Notes under the pieces: model-generated
What the model was told of the DNA's origin: nothing
Seen by the model: the letters and a program-made list of their open reading frames with translations, nothing else
The model's database searches: none
Source of the DNA: CAVTWY01 sp963738615
Lineage (GTDB): Bacteria; Pseudomonadota; Gammaproteobacteria; Burkholderiales; Burkholderiaceae_C
Assembly (NCBI GenBank): GCA_963738615.1
Contig: CAVTXI010000015.1
Span: forward strand, 70,125 to 134,124
Direction of reading: 5' to 3'
DNA: 64,000 nt
Position numbers and translations under genes: made by a program
In this document: positions 39,110 to 49,262 of the stretch, one piece after another
How positions within the stretch are numbered: the stretch's first letter is position 1
Layout: each line of letters begins with the position of its first letter

Positions 39110-39304
39110 TCAGTGCGCGCCGCCGGTTCGCCCATGCCGGTGTACCAACGTAGCGAGCACATCGTCTGCGATCACGCGGTCGACGCCGACGGCGCGCATG
39201 TGGTCCAGCGAATGGAAGCCTGCTTCCTCGAGCCGCTGCACGACCTCGGCACCAATGCCGTTGGATTTCAGCAGCACACCGCGTTCTTCAGCCGAAAAAT
39301 TCAT
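39110..39304 (-). CDS. Small helix-hairpin-helix-like protein
   Basis: This 64-residue protein begins MNFSAEERGVLLKSNGIGAE and continues VVQRLEEAGFHSLDHMRAVG. The K-x-x-GIG-x-x-V-x-x-L pattern resembles a helix-hairpin-helix motif used for non-specific DNA or RNA contacts. Its ATG overlaps the stop of sucrose phosphorylase (ATGA), so it is translated from the same message. Why a sugar enzyme gene should be coupled to such a protein is not clear. I recognise similar small proteins only loosely. Confidence 0.55.
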   Translation of the reverse strand: MNFSAEERGVLLKSNGIGAEVVQRLEEAGFHSLDHMRAVGVDRVIADDVLATLVHRHGRTGGAH

Positions 39305-40843
39305 GACGATGTCGAAGTGACGGTGGAGTTGGCGCCGACGCCCGCGCGTACGAAGCAGCGCAGTGCGTAGGCACGCGCACCGGATCCGTCGTCGCCGTCG
39401 ACAACGAGCGTGCGCGCGCGCACGTCGACACGCAGGGATAGCCACGCTGCGCCGTGGCGCCAAGTCAGCACCAACGCGTGCGGGCCTTCGGGCTGGAACT
39501 CGAATCCACCAGCAAGCGCCGGGTGGGCGTTGCGCAGGCGGATCAGGTCGAACAGGTCCTGCACCACGGGCCGCTTGGCGGCCGCGTCGATCTCGGTACG
39601 GCGTGTAGCGATGGCGGTTGATGTCACGTCCGTTGCCGGTGCGCGCCAGCAGCGCCATGTCGTTCTCACCGGCCAGCAAACCGACGTAGTAGACCTGCGG
39701 CACGCCCGGCAGGAACAGTTGGACCGCACGCGCGATCAGGTAGGCGCGGTCGTCGCGCGCCAGGGCGTCGTAGTAGGTGCAGTTGACCTGGTAGAGGTCG
39801 AGGTTCGACGCCGCCGCGCCGGTCGCCTTGGCGGCTTTGCTCGCCGCTGTGCGCGATGAATCGCATCGACCAGATGGTCCAGCGCCTCGGGCTCGATCAG
39901 CCCCGGGCTGCCGTCGCGGTCGTGCGCATCGGCACCCACGTCGATGATGCCGATGCCGTCATGCGTATCCAGCACATTGAGCGCGTTCACGGGGCGGATG
40001 CCAACCCAGTGCGCCGAGCGGTGCCACGTCTTGCTGCAGCAGCGCGTGCAGTAGCAGCGGCGGCAGCGCGAAGTCGTACACCCAGTCGACGCGCTTCGCC
40101 AACTCGACCTGCTGGCGGTAGTACGAATGCACCTCGACCAGCACCTCGATGCCGAGCGCGCGCGCCTTGCGCCGCCAGATCATCGATGAAGGCGAAGGTC
40201 TCGGGCAGCATGAAGCAGCTGGTGCCGGCGCGCTTCACGGCATAGCCCACCGCGTCGAGCCGGATCATGCGTGACGCCGTTGGCCGCGAAGCGCGCGAGG
40301 ATGGCGTCGAGGTACGCCTTGCCGCGCGGATGATCGATGTCGATGTCGACCTGCTGCGGTGTGAAAGTCGTCCACAACAGCTTGCGCTGGCCGTTGGCGA
40401 GCGTTGCGACCGTGAGCGGAACGCCGGGGCGCGGGCGGTAGATCGCCAGCAGGTCGGCCTCGGTCGCGCCCTGCGGGAACACTGCGTCCAACGTCAGGAA
40501 CATGCCGGCGTAGTCCGACGCATCACCGTGCGCCGACCAGTCGAGGAACTGCGGCGACGACGATGAGACGTGATTCACGATCACGTCACCCATGACCTCG
40601 AGATTCGCAGCCAGTTCGCGCACGTCGCGCCCAATCGCCAAGCCGCGGGTCGACACGCAGATGGTCGATCGGGTCGAAGCCAGCATCGGCGCCGTCGATC
40701 GGGTGGAAGAACGGCAACAGGTGCACGCCGCCGAACAGGCCCACCAACGGCGACGACGGTGCCGTCAGGCATTCACGCAGATCGGAAAGCCCCCCACTGC
40801 CGAGGCGGTCCACGTACGTGATGAGCTGGACTTGGTTCTTCAT
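39301..40843 (-). CDS. Sucrose phosphorylase, GH13 (about seven frame breaks)
   Basis: This GH13 enzyme splits sucrose with phosphate into glucose-1-phosphate and fructose; ~500 residues when frames are joined, normal for the family. It starts MKNQVQLITYVDRLGSGGLS, then GGVHLLPFFHPIDGADAGFD, GDVIVNHVSSSSPQFLDW, TMIRLDAVGYAVKRAGTS (nucleophile Asp), IEVLVEVHSYYRQQ (acid/base Glu), LDTHDGIGIIDV (transition-state Asp), PQVYYVGLLAGENDMALL and INRHRYT. Breaks near 40650, 40265, 40175, 40005, 39855, 39830 and 39605. Related phosphorylases acting on sucrose-6-phosphate or glucosylglycerate are alternatives. It is divergent from the TonB receptor and shares its operators. Confidence 0.82.
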
Positions 40844-40870
40844 GATCCGCCGAAGTTGGACACCTGACTT

Positions 40871-40882
40871 GCAATCGATTGC
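40871..40882. promoter_or_regulatory. Candidate LacI-family operator 1
   Basis: GCAATCGATTGC is a perfect 12-base palindrome with a central CG, the shape bound by LacI/GalR-family repressors. It is 28 bases upstream of the sucrose phosphorylase start. An identical copy lies 76 bases away. No LacI gene is in the window. Confidence 0.65.
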
Positions 40883-40946
40883 GGCATCGCGGGCCGAAAT
40901 GTACTTCGGCGCCCCTAACGCGCGCGACACTGGTTTTCCCGGGGCT

Positions 40947-40958
40947 GCAATCGATTGC
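40947..40958. promoter_or_regulatory. Candidate LacI-family operator 2
   Basis: This second exact copy of GCAATCGATTGC is 119 bases upstream of the TonB receptor ATG. Two identical sites in one divergent intergenic region suggest joint repression, possibly with looping, of the sucrose phosphorylase and receptor transcripts. Confidence 0.65.
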
Positions 40959-41077
40959 GGCGATCGAGCTCGAAGTCTATTCTTCCGTCGTCGCTCGAAG
41001 TCAGAGTCCGTAGAAGGCTCGCGCATCCGAGCACGTCACCAACCGTCGCCAACGACCCTCGCGAGGAGCCATCCAAC

Positions 41078-43649
41078 ATGAATGCCCAAGACCGAAGCCG
41101 CGCTCGTCTTCCACGCCTGACCCCGATCGCCGCGCTGCTGGCAACGTCGTTCGCGGCCATGCCGGCCTATGCCCAGAGCAGTAACTCCCAGCCAGCAAAG
41201 TCCAGCGCCGAAACCGACGCGAACCTGAACCGCGTGGTCGTCACCGGCACCAGCCAGAAGAAGTCGAAGATGCGCAGTTCGGTGTCGGTCACCGACATCG
41301 ACCAGGACCAGATCAAGGACTTCGCCGGCCGTACCGAAGCCGAAGTGCTGCTGCTGATCCCCGGCGTTCGCACCGACTCGAACGCAGGCCCGGCAGGCAA
41401 CGCGAACATTACCGTGCGCGGCCTGCCCATCGCGTCGGGCGGCTCGAAGTACGTGCAGCTGCAGGAAGACGGCTTGCCGACGGTGCAGTTCGGCGACATG
41501 AACTTCGCGAACAACGACTACTGGATCCGCTTCGACAACAACGTCGACAGCATCCAGACGCTGCGCGGCGGCTCGTCGTCGGTGTTCGCCTCGCACGCGC
41601 CGGGCGCGGTCATCAACTACATCAGCCGCACCGGCAAGGAAGCAGGCGGCAGCATCGGCCTGACGCGCGGCCTCAACTATGACGAGAACCGCTTCGACGG
41701 CAACTACGGCGGCAGCCTCGGCTCGGGCCTGTACTTCCACGTCGGCGGCTACTACCGCGAGGGCGAAAGCAACCGCAACTACGGCGAGAACGCGCTGCAG
41801 GGCTACCAGCTGAAGGGGAACCTGACGAAGGAGTTCAACGGCGAGCAGTGGTTACGTGCGCGTGAACTTCAAGGTGCTGGACGAGCACGCACCGACCACG
41901 CCGCAGACCTTCTCGAACGCCACGCGCAACGGCACATCGATCGGCGGCTTCTCGCCCACGGCGGGCTACGACGCGTCACGCGACTCGCAGTATTCGATCT
42001 ACAACGGCTCGTACACGAGCATCAACCCCGCCACGCGGCAGATCCAGACGTCGAGCCTGCTCGACGGCATCACGGTGAAGTCGAAGTCGGTGGGCCTCGA
42101 GTTCCACAACGAAACCAGCAACGGCTTCACCATCGACAACCGGTTCCGCATCTCGTCGAACTCGGGCGCGTTCCAGGCGCAGTTCTGGGACGTGCAGACG
42201 CTGGGCAACCTGATCGGCACGTCGACCAACGAAGCGCGCTACTACAACGGGCCCGGCGCGGGCACCGTCGTCACCGCAGGCAACCTCGCGGCCGGCCTCG
42301 TGTCGAAGGGCGCCGCCATCAACACGCAGTTCCCCGACATGGGGATCATGGTCAACGACCTGAGCGTGTCCAAGCAGCTGAAGTTCGACCCAGTCACGCT
42401 CGACATTCGCGGTGGCCTCTTCCATTCGCGCCAGAACGTCGTGCAGACCTGGGCCATCAGCGAGCGCATCGTCGAAGCCGCGGCCAACGGCCGCGTGATC
42501 GACCTGTACGACAGCACCGGCGCCGCGCTGACCACCGCCGGCCTGACCGGCTACAACAACCAGTGGGGCTGCTGCGCGCGCGACATCAACGCCAAGTTCA
42601 CGACCACGGCGCCGTACGCGGCGCTGAGCGCGGCGGTGGGCCAGTTCGACTTCGACGCCGGCGTGCGCCGCGAAACCTTCAAGGCGAACGGCCGTTACGC
42701 CGGCCCGAGGCTGCTGGGTGACACCGACGGCAACGGCGCGATCAACGGCACCGAAGTCGGCGGCATGGACATCAACGGCGACGGCGCCATCAACGGCGCC
42801 GAGCGCAACGTCTTCGTTGCCAACACCGCCAACCCGAGCCTGGTGAACTACAAGATCAACTACACCAACTACTCGCTGGGCGCGAACTATCGGATCAACA
42901 ACGACCTGAGCGTCTTCGCGCGCCACAGCAAGGGCTATCGCGCGATCGCCGACCGCCTGCTCTTCTCGGCCAACATCGACGGCGTGACCGGCCTGCTGAC
43001 CAACCGCACGGCTGCGCTCGCGCCGGTCGAGCAAAGCGAGCTCGGCGTGAAGTTCAAGGGCAACACCGACATGTTCGCGTACGGCGTGGCCGCGACGCTG
43101 TTCCATTCGACGAACACCGAGTTCGACTTCGACCAGACGCGTCAGGACAACCCGAACCTGCCGAACTACGCCGGCCCGAAGCTAAACATCATCGGCTACA
43201 AGGCCGACGGCCTCGAGCTCGAGACCGGTGCGACGTTCGGCAGCTTCGGCCTCGTGGCCAACGTGGTGTATTCGAAGGAAGTGATCACCGAGAACCTGGG
43301 CCAGCCCGGCGTCATCGGCAAAACGTCCGCCGGCGTGCCCAAGCTGCGCTACAACATCTCGCCGCGCTACACGTTCGGCGGGTTGACAGTAGGTGCCACG
43401 ATGCGCGGCAACTCGAATGTCTTCGCGGGCGGCGACAACGTCGACACGATCAGCGGCCACTTCATCGTCAACGGCTTCGCGAACTACGATTTCGGCAACG
43501 GGCTCATTGCGTCGTTGAACGTCAACAACCTGCTCGACAAGTTTCACCCGGCGGGCGGCGGCGGCTTCGTGGCCGGCAGCAGCACGGTGTACGGGTCAGG
43601 CATTCAGACCGGGCGCACGATCAGTGCGGGTGTGCGCTACAAGTTCTGA
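41078..43649 (+). CDS. TonB-dependent outer-membrane receptor, probable oligosaccharide transporter (frame break near 41850)
   Basis: This ~856-residue receptor has a signal peptide (IAALLATSFAAMPAYAQ), TonB-box region LNRVVVTGT, and plug domain (LLLIPGVRTDSN, ITVRGLPIASGG, IQTLRGGSSSVFASHAPGAV). A beta-barrel follows, ending in the outer-membrane signature RTISAGVRYKF. An extracellular-loop segment at about 42721-42816 carries two textbook EF-hand loops, DTDGNGAINGTE and DINGDGAINGAE. One frame break near 41850. Start ATG 41078 after GCGAGGAG. A strong terminator follows. Sugar specificity (sucrose/raffinose) is inferred from the locus. Confidence 0.9.
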
Positions 43650-43677
43650 CGCTCGACTGAGCCTGCGCTCTTACGAG

Positions 43678-43709
43678 GGCGGACAAGCCGGGCTTGTCCG
43701 CCCTTTTTC
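43678..43709 (+). terminator. Rho-independent terminator after the TonB receptor
   Basis: GGGCGGACAAGCC and GGCTTGTCCGCCC form a near-continuous 13-base inverted repeat around a single G, followed by TTTTTC. It lies 28 bases after the receptor stop, so the halogenase operon needs its own promoter or read-through. Confidence 0.9.
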
Positions 43710-43742
43710 TTGTCGCCGTACGATGGCGACGCGAGGTGTCAC

Positions 43743-45305
43743 GTGAACGCTATTCAAAACGCTGTACCTGACAGCCGAACCCTGCGCAGCATCGTCATCG
43801 TCGGCGGCGGCTCGGCCGGCTGGATGGCCGCAGCCTGCCTGTCGGCCGCGCTGAAACCCGAATGCCGCATCACGCTGATCGAGTCCGAAGAGATCGGCAC
43901 CGTCGGCGTCGGTGAAGCCACCATCCCACCGATCCGCACCTTCAACCAGTCGCTGCGGATCGACGAAGCCGAGTTCGTGCGGCGCACGCAGGGCAGCTTC
44001 AAGCTCGGCATCGAGTTCGTGAACTGGGGCCGACAGGGCCATCGCTACTTCCACCCCTTCGGCCCGCACGGCGTGGCCTTCGACTACGCGCCGCTGCACC
44101 AGCACTGGCTCGCGCACCGCGAGCGGTCGAACCTGCCGACGATCGACGAATACTCGATGGCGTGGGCCGCTGCAAGCCGTGGCCGCATGGACCGGCCCAA
44201 CAACGACGCACGCTCGGTGCTGTCGAGCTACGAATACGCCTACCACTTCGACGCCGGCCTGTACGCGCGCTTCCTGCGCGAAAAGGCCGAGGCGTGCGGC
44301 GTGCAGCGCACCGAAGGCAAGATCGTGCGCGTCGATCTGCATCCGGAAAACGGCTTCGTCACCTCGGTTCGCGTGGCCGATGGCCGTGACATTGCGGGTG
44401 ACCTCTTCATCGACTGCTCGGGCTTTCGCGGCCTGCTGATCGAAGAGTCGCTGCACACCGGCTACGAAGACTGGTCGCACTGGCTGCCCTGCGACCGCGC
44501 GATGGCCGTGCCCTGCGACTTCCGCCGTGACGCCAACGGCGCCGCGCTCGATTTCACGCCCTACACACGCTCGACCGCGCGCGAGGCCGGCTGGCAGTGG
44601 CGCATCCCGCTTCAGCACCGCATCGGCAACGGCTACGTCTACTGCAGCCGATTCCTGTCGGACGACGAAGCCGCGTCGGTGCTGCTGGCCAACCTCGACG
44701 GCACCGCGCGCGCCACGCCGCGACCACTGCGCTTCGTCACCGGGCGACGCAAGCAGTTCTGGAACCGCAACGTCGTGGCGTTGGGCCTGTCCAGCGGCTT
44801 CATGGAACCGCTCGAGTCGACCAGCCTGCACCTGGTGCAGTCAGGCATCACGCGGCTGCTCGCGTTGTTCCCCGACCGCGACTTCGACCCCGGCGTCATC
44901 GCCGAATACAACCGCATCGGCATCGAAGAGTTCGAGCGCATCCGCGACTTCCTGATCCTTCACTACAAGCTGACAGAGAGCGACGACACCCCGCTGTGGC
45001 GCTACTGCCGCGGGATGAGCATCCCTGATTCGCTGCAATGGAAGATCGACCACTTCAAGCGCGACGGTCGGCTCGTCACCGCGGGCTTCGAACTCTTCGG
45101 CAACCAGAGCTGGCTGGCCGTGCACGTGGGCCAATTCAACACGCCACGCAGCCATGACCCGCTAGTAGACCTGCGCAGCTTCGACGGCGCCGCGATGCTC
45201 GAGCGCCAACGTCAGGCGATGATCCAGTGCGCGCAAGCGATGCCCACGCACGCCGAGTTCATCCGCCGCATCGGCGCCGCCGCCAACGCACCCGCAACGG
45301 CATGA
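43743..45305 (+). CDS. Flavin-dependent tryptophan-halogenase family protein
   Basis: This 520-residue FAD enzyme has the dinucleotide fold VIVGGGSAGWMAAACLSAAL, then VGEATIPPIRTF and a Lys in GSFKLGIEFVNWG at the position of the catalytic Lys of Trp halogenases. FIDCSGFRGLLIEE, the halogenase signature WQWRIPLQHR (W-x-W-x-I-P) and SSGFMEPLESTSLHLVQSGI follow. Start GTG at 43743 with GAGGTG just upstream. The stop overlaps the GH32 ATG, so it is translationally coupled to a sugar hydrolase. Such genes recur beside TonB receptors in Xanthomonas/Caulobacter-type sugar loci, but their substrate there is not established. Confidence 0.9.
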   Translation: MNAIQNAVPDSRTLRSIVIVGGGSAGWMAAACLSAALKPECRITLIESEEIGTVGVGEATIPPIRTFNQSLRIDEAEFVRRTQGSFKLGIEFVNWGRQGHRYFHPFGPHGVAFDYAPLHQHWLAHRERSNLPTIDEYSMAWAAASRGRMDRPNNDARSVLSSYEYAYHFDAGLYARFLREKAEACGVQRTEGKIVRVDLHPENGFVTSVRVADGRDIAGDLFIDCSGFRGLLIEESLHTGYEDWSHWLPCDRAMAVPCDFRRDANGAALDFTPYTRSTAREAGWQWRIPLQHRIGNGYVYCSRFLSDDEAASVLLANLDGTARATPRPLRFVTGRRKQFWNRNVVALGLSSGFMEPLESTSLHLVQSGITRLLALFPDRDFDPGVIAEYNRIGIEEFERIRDFLILHYKLTESDDTPLWRYCRGMSIPDSLQWKIDHFKRDGRLVTAGFELFGNQSWLAVHVGQFNTPRSHDPLVDLRSFDGAAMLERQRQAMIQCAQAMPTHAEFIRRIGAAANAPATA

Positions 45306-46780
45306 ACGACCCCTGGCGCCCGCGCGTGCACTTCACGCCCGCGCGCAACTGGATCAACGACCCGAACGGCCTGATCTGGCACGACGGCGAGTACCACCTC
45401 TTCTACCAAGCCAACCCGCACGGCGACCAGTGGGGCCACATGAGCTGGGGCCACGCAGTCAGCCTCGACATGTTGTGCTGGCGCGACCTGCCGCTGGCGA
45501 TTCCCGAGACGACGGACCGCATGGCGTTTTCGGGTAGCGCGGTCGTCGATCACGGACGAACCAGCGGTTTGGGGAGTGGTGTGCGTGGTGGCAAGCACGC
45601 GCCCCTGGTCGCCGTCTACACGGGCCACGCGAACGCAACCGACCCGGCCCGTCGCATCCAAGACCAGCGCCTGGCGTGGAGCGCCGACCGCGGGCGCACC
45701 TGGACACTCGTGAAGGACCCCGTGCTCGACATCGGCTCGACCGCCTTCCGCGACCCCAAAGTGTTCTTCCACGAAGCGACGCGGCGCTGGGTCATGCTGG
45801 TGTCGCACGCCGATGAAGGCAAGCTCGCGTTCTACACGTCGCACGACCTTCGAGCGTGGACGCACTCGAGCGACTGGCGCATCGACATCCCCGGCGGCAA
45901 GACGTGGGAGTGCCCCGACCTGATGCAGGTGCCCATCGAAGGCGAACCCGGTGCGACCGCGTGGGTGATCAAAGTCGACGTGTTCGACGGCCACCCCGCG
46001 GGCGGGTCGGGCGCGATCGTCGTTGTTGGTGACTTCGACGGCGCGCGCTTCACGCCGAAGCAGCCTTTGCAGTGGGTAGACGGTGGTCGTGACTTCTACG
46101 CGGCCATCGCGTTCGCCACGATGCCGCCTGGCGATCGACGATGCGTCTGGCTCGGCTGGATGAGCGACCACCGCTACGCGAAAGACACACCGACACCACC
46201 GTGGCGCGGAGCGATGACGATCCCGCGCGAGTTGCGACTGGTGCGGCGTGGGTCCGAACTGGCGCTGTGCCAACGCCCGATCGCCGAACTCGACGCGATG
46301 CGCGGCAAACCACGTTCGATCGCGAACCCGGGAGTCGGTGCGGGCGTCTCGCCGGTCGAACTCATCGCTCCAGGTACGTTGCCTGCTGCGCACGACATCG
46401 ACGTCGAGGTCGATGCCGCGACCGCCAAACGCTGGCGACTGGCCGTACGTTGCGGCGGCAACGAGGCCACGTTCGTCACGGTCGACCGCGAAGCCGGCAC
46501 CCTGGGCATCGATCGCCGCGCCGCCGGCATCGACCTGCCCAGCGGCAATTTCGCGGGACACCACACCATCGCGTGGCCCGGCGCGCGCGCGCCGTCGGCG
46601 CGATTGCGCATCGTCGTCGACGCGTGCTCGGTCGAAGTGTTCGCGGCCGACGGCAGCGCGGCGGTCACGTCGCTGGTGTTCCCACAGCCAACGTCGACCG
46701 GCATCCGCATCGATGCCGAAGGCGAAGCCGTGATCAAACGCATGACCGTGTGGCCGCTGGCGGCCGCCATGAAGCGCTGA
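45302..46780 (+). CDS. GH32 beta-fructofuranosidase (invertase/levanase type)
   Basis: This 492-residue glycoside hydrolase family 32 enzyme cleaves terminal beta-fructosides such as sucrose, raffinose or short fructans. The three GH32 acidic residues are visible: nucleophile Asp in NWINDPNGLIW (residue ~20), Asp in AFRDPKVF (~145) and acid/base Glu in TWECPDLMQV (~200). The C-terminal beta-sandwich contains VDACSVEVFAADG. No signal peptide, so it acts in the cytoplasm on imported sugar. ATGA overlap with the halogenase gene. Confidence 0.93.
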   Translation: MNDPWRPRVHFTPARNWINDPNGLIWHDGEYHLFYQANPHGDQWGHMSWGHAVSLDMLCWRDLPLAIPETTDRMAFSGSAVVDHGRTSGLGSGVRGGKHAPLVAVYTGHANATDPARRIQDQRLAWSADRGRTWTLVKDPVLDIGSTAFRDPKVFFHEATRRWVMLVSHADEGKLAFYTSHDLRAWTHSSDWRIDIPGGKTWECPDLMQVPIEGEPGATAWVIKVDVFDGHPAGGSGAIVVVGDFDGARFTPKQPLQWVDGGRDFYAAIAFATMPPGDRRCVWLGWMSDHRYAKDTPTPPWRGAMTIPRELRLVRRGSELALCQRPIAELDAMRGKPRSIANPGVGAGVSPVELIAPGTLPAAHDIDVEVDAATAKRWRLAVRCGGNEATFVTVDREAGTLGIDRRAAGIDLPSGNFAGHHTIAWPGARAPSARLRIVVDACSVEVFAADGSAAVTSLVFPQPTSTGIRIDAEGEAVIKRMTVWPLAAAMKR

Positions 46781-46812
46781 GACGGCCCACAAGCTATGAC
46801 CACAATCGCCCG

Positions 46813-47823
46813 ATGAACGCACCTCAGACACCTCTACGCATCGGCATCCTCGGCTGCGCCAACATCGCGCGCCAGTTCGCGCAGCACGTCGCACCCAGCA
46901 CCACGGTGCGCATCGTCGCCGCCGCCAGCCGCGACGCCGCGAAGGCCGCGGCCTTCGCAAGCGAGTTCGGCATCGCACGCCACCACGGCAGCTACCAAGC
47001 GCTGCTCGACGACGACGGCGTCGACGCGGTCTACATCCCGCTGCCCAACAACCTGCACGCGCCGTGGGCCATTGCCGCCGCTCGACGTGGCAAGCACGTG
47101 CTGTGCGAAAAGCCGCTCGCACTCGGCCGCGACGAAGCGCAATCGATGTTCGACGCGGCTCGCCAGCACAGCGTGTTCCTGCTCGAGTCGTACCCCTGGT
47201 GGTTCCAGCCGCAGACCGCGGCGCTGAACGCACTGCTGCGCGACATCGGCGAGGTCCGCGCCATGCAGGCCGCCTTCACCTTCACGCTGTCGAACCAAGC
47301 CAACATCCGGATGCGACCCGAGTTGGGCGGCGGCGCGCTGCTCGACGCGGGTTCGTATCCTGTCAGCCTGATTCGCCTGGTGATGGGCGAAGCGCCGCAG
47401 CGCGTGCAGGCCACATCGACGTGGGCCGACACCGGCGTCGACATCGCCACCATCGCGACGCTGTACTTCGGCAACGACCGCACCGCCCAGGTGACGTGCG
47501 CGATGAACGCCGCGACGGTTCGCCAAGCGCTGATCTGCGGCACACGCGGCGTGATCGACACCGAGTTCCTGAACCACACGGGCACAGGCTTCCAACCCAG
47601 CCGCCTGCGCGTGCGCCGCGGCACGGCCGCGACCATCCCCTTCGAAGACGTGCCCTCACCCACCGGCAGCGGCTTCCGCTTCGCCGCCGAAGCTTTCGCG
47701 GATGTCATCGCCGAGCGTGACAGCGCGGCGATCGAACGTGCGGCGCGGGCCAGCCTGGACATCGCGGCGACGCTCGAGGCGATGGCGCGCAGTGCGCGCG
47801 CGGGCACGGCGGTGGACCTGTAG
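46813..47823 (+). CDS. Gfo/Idh/MocA family oxidoreductase
   Basis: This 336-residue NAD(P)-dependent oxidoreductase has the Rossmann start RIGILGCANIARQFAQ, DAVYIPLPNNLHAPW, the hallmark HVLCEKPLALG (EKP Lys), LLESYPWWFQPQ and GGGALLDAGSYPVSLIRL. Family members oxidise or epimerise sugars and polyols; the substrate is unknown. It follows GH32 by 32 bases on the same strand, so it is probably in the same transcript. No signal peptide of the glucose-fructose oxidoreductase type is present. Confidence 0.88.
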   Translation: MNAPQTPLRIGILGCANIARQFAQHVAPSTTVRIVAAASRDAAKAAAFASEFGIARHHGSYQALLDDDGVDAVYIPLPNNLHAPWAIAAARRGKHVLCEKPLALGRDEAQSMFDAARQHSVFLLESYPWWFQPQTAALNALLRDIGEVRAMQAAFTFTLSNQANIRMRPELGGGALLDAGSYPVSLIRLVMGEAPQRVQATSTWADTGVDIATIATLYFGNDRTAQVTCAMNAATVRQALICGTRGVIDTEFLNHTGTGFQPSRLRVRRGTAATIPFEDVPSPTGSGFRFAAEAFADVIAERDSAAIERAARASLDIAATLEAMARSARAGTAVDL

Positions 47824-47857
47824 ACGCGAGCCGTGAAAACGACGCGCGCCCGAAGCG

Positions 47858-49193
47858 TCAGGCCTCGACGCGCGCAGGTACCCCCTCGTCCTTCGGCACC
47901 TTCACCAACAGCACCATCACCGCCGCGATGATCAGCATCGCGCCGCCGAACATCACCGCGTGGCGCGCGTCCTTGCCCAGGAACGTGGAGTAGATCCACT
48001 CGAAGGTGACGTTGAAGATCAGCATCGGGATGACGATGAACATGTTGAAGATGCCCATGTAGACGCCGGTGCGCGCGGGCGGGATGCTGCGCGCCAGGAT
48101 GATGTAGGGGTTGCCCATCGTGCTGCCCCACGCCAGGCCCATGCCGATCATCGGCAGCAGCATCAACCAGCGGTCGGTCATGCGCGGCATCAGCAGCAGG
48201 CCCACGCCGCCCGCGACGAGGCACGTGGCGTGCAGGTACTTCGCGCCAAAGCGGCGCGCCAAGGGGATCATCGCGATGGCCGAGAGGAACGCGACGAAGT
48301 TGTAGAAGGCGCCGTTCTGGCCGTTCACCAGGCCCGCGCTGCGAAAGCCGTCGGTGGTGGGGTCGCTGGTGCCGAACAGCCCGCGCGCGATCGCGTGGTG
48401 CACGTAGACCCAGTAGCACATGAAGCCGAACCACTGGAACAGGCTCATCCACCACAACTGGCGCATCGTCGAGGGCATCTCGCGGATGGCGACCCAGATG
48501 TCGCCCAGCCAGCTGCCGCTGCGCTTCTTGTCTTCGATCTCGGCGACCTGCTGAGGCGTCAGCGGCAACTCGCGCACGCTCAGGATCGAATAGAAGATCG
48601 TCACCACCGACAGCACCGCACCGATGAAGAACGACACCTTCACGGTCAACGGAATGTTGTTGGCGTCGACCATGTTGCGGTCCATGCCGAACCACACCAG
48701 CAGCACCGGCGCGAGGTACGCCAGCGTCTGCGCCAGGCCGGTGAACGCGCTTTGCCACAGGAAGCCTTGCGCCTGCTGCTCGTGGCGCAGGCGGTCGCTG
48801 ACGTAGGCGCGGTACGGCTCCATCGTCACGTTGTTGGCGGCGTCGAGGATCCACAGCAGGCTCGCCGCCATCCAGATGGTCGAGCTGTACGGCATGGCGA
48901 ACAGCGCCAGCGAGCAGAACACCGCGCCGATCAGAAAGTACGGCGTGCGTCGTCCGTAGCGCGACAACGTTCGGTCGCTCAGCGCGCCGATGATCGGCTG
49001 CACCAGCAGGCCCGTCATCGGGCCGGCCATGTTCAGCCAGGGCAGCTCGCCTTCGTTGGCGCCCAGGTAGGCGTAGATCGGCTGCATGTTGGCCTGCTGC
49101 AGGCCGAAGCTGAACTGCAGGCCGAGAAAGCCGATGTTCAGCTTGATGATCTGCGAGCAGTCGCAGCAGCGGCTTGTGGGCGTCGAGGGTCAT
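47858..49193 (-). CDS. SLC45-type MFS sugar transporter (frame break near 49160)
   Basis: This ~445-residue 12-helix transporter resembles the sucrose/maltose-proton symporters of the SLC45/GPH kind. IIKLNIGFLGLQFSFGLQQA is in helix 1, LNMAGPMTGLLVQPIIGALS in helix 2, then the loop motif DRTLSRYGRRTPYFLIG, and LAWGSTMGNPYIILARSIPP later. The first ~12 residues (MTLDAHKPLLRL) are in another frame; deleting one C near 49160 joins them. Convergent with the oxidoreductase gene. Probably a second uptake route for the disaccharide beside the ABC importer. Confidence 0.85.
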
Positions 49194-49262
49194 GGTCTGG
49201 TGCGTGGGTCAAGCACGCGTGATGGTTGCAAATAGGGTTCGTCGAGGCGGCCCGACCCGGTG

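Noticed and set aside
42715..42820. Dockerin domain in the TonB receptor
   Set aside because: The two calcium loops lack the dockerin helices and are embedded in a barrel; EF-hand-like loops are the simpler description.
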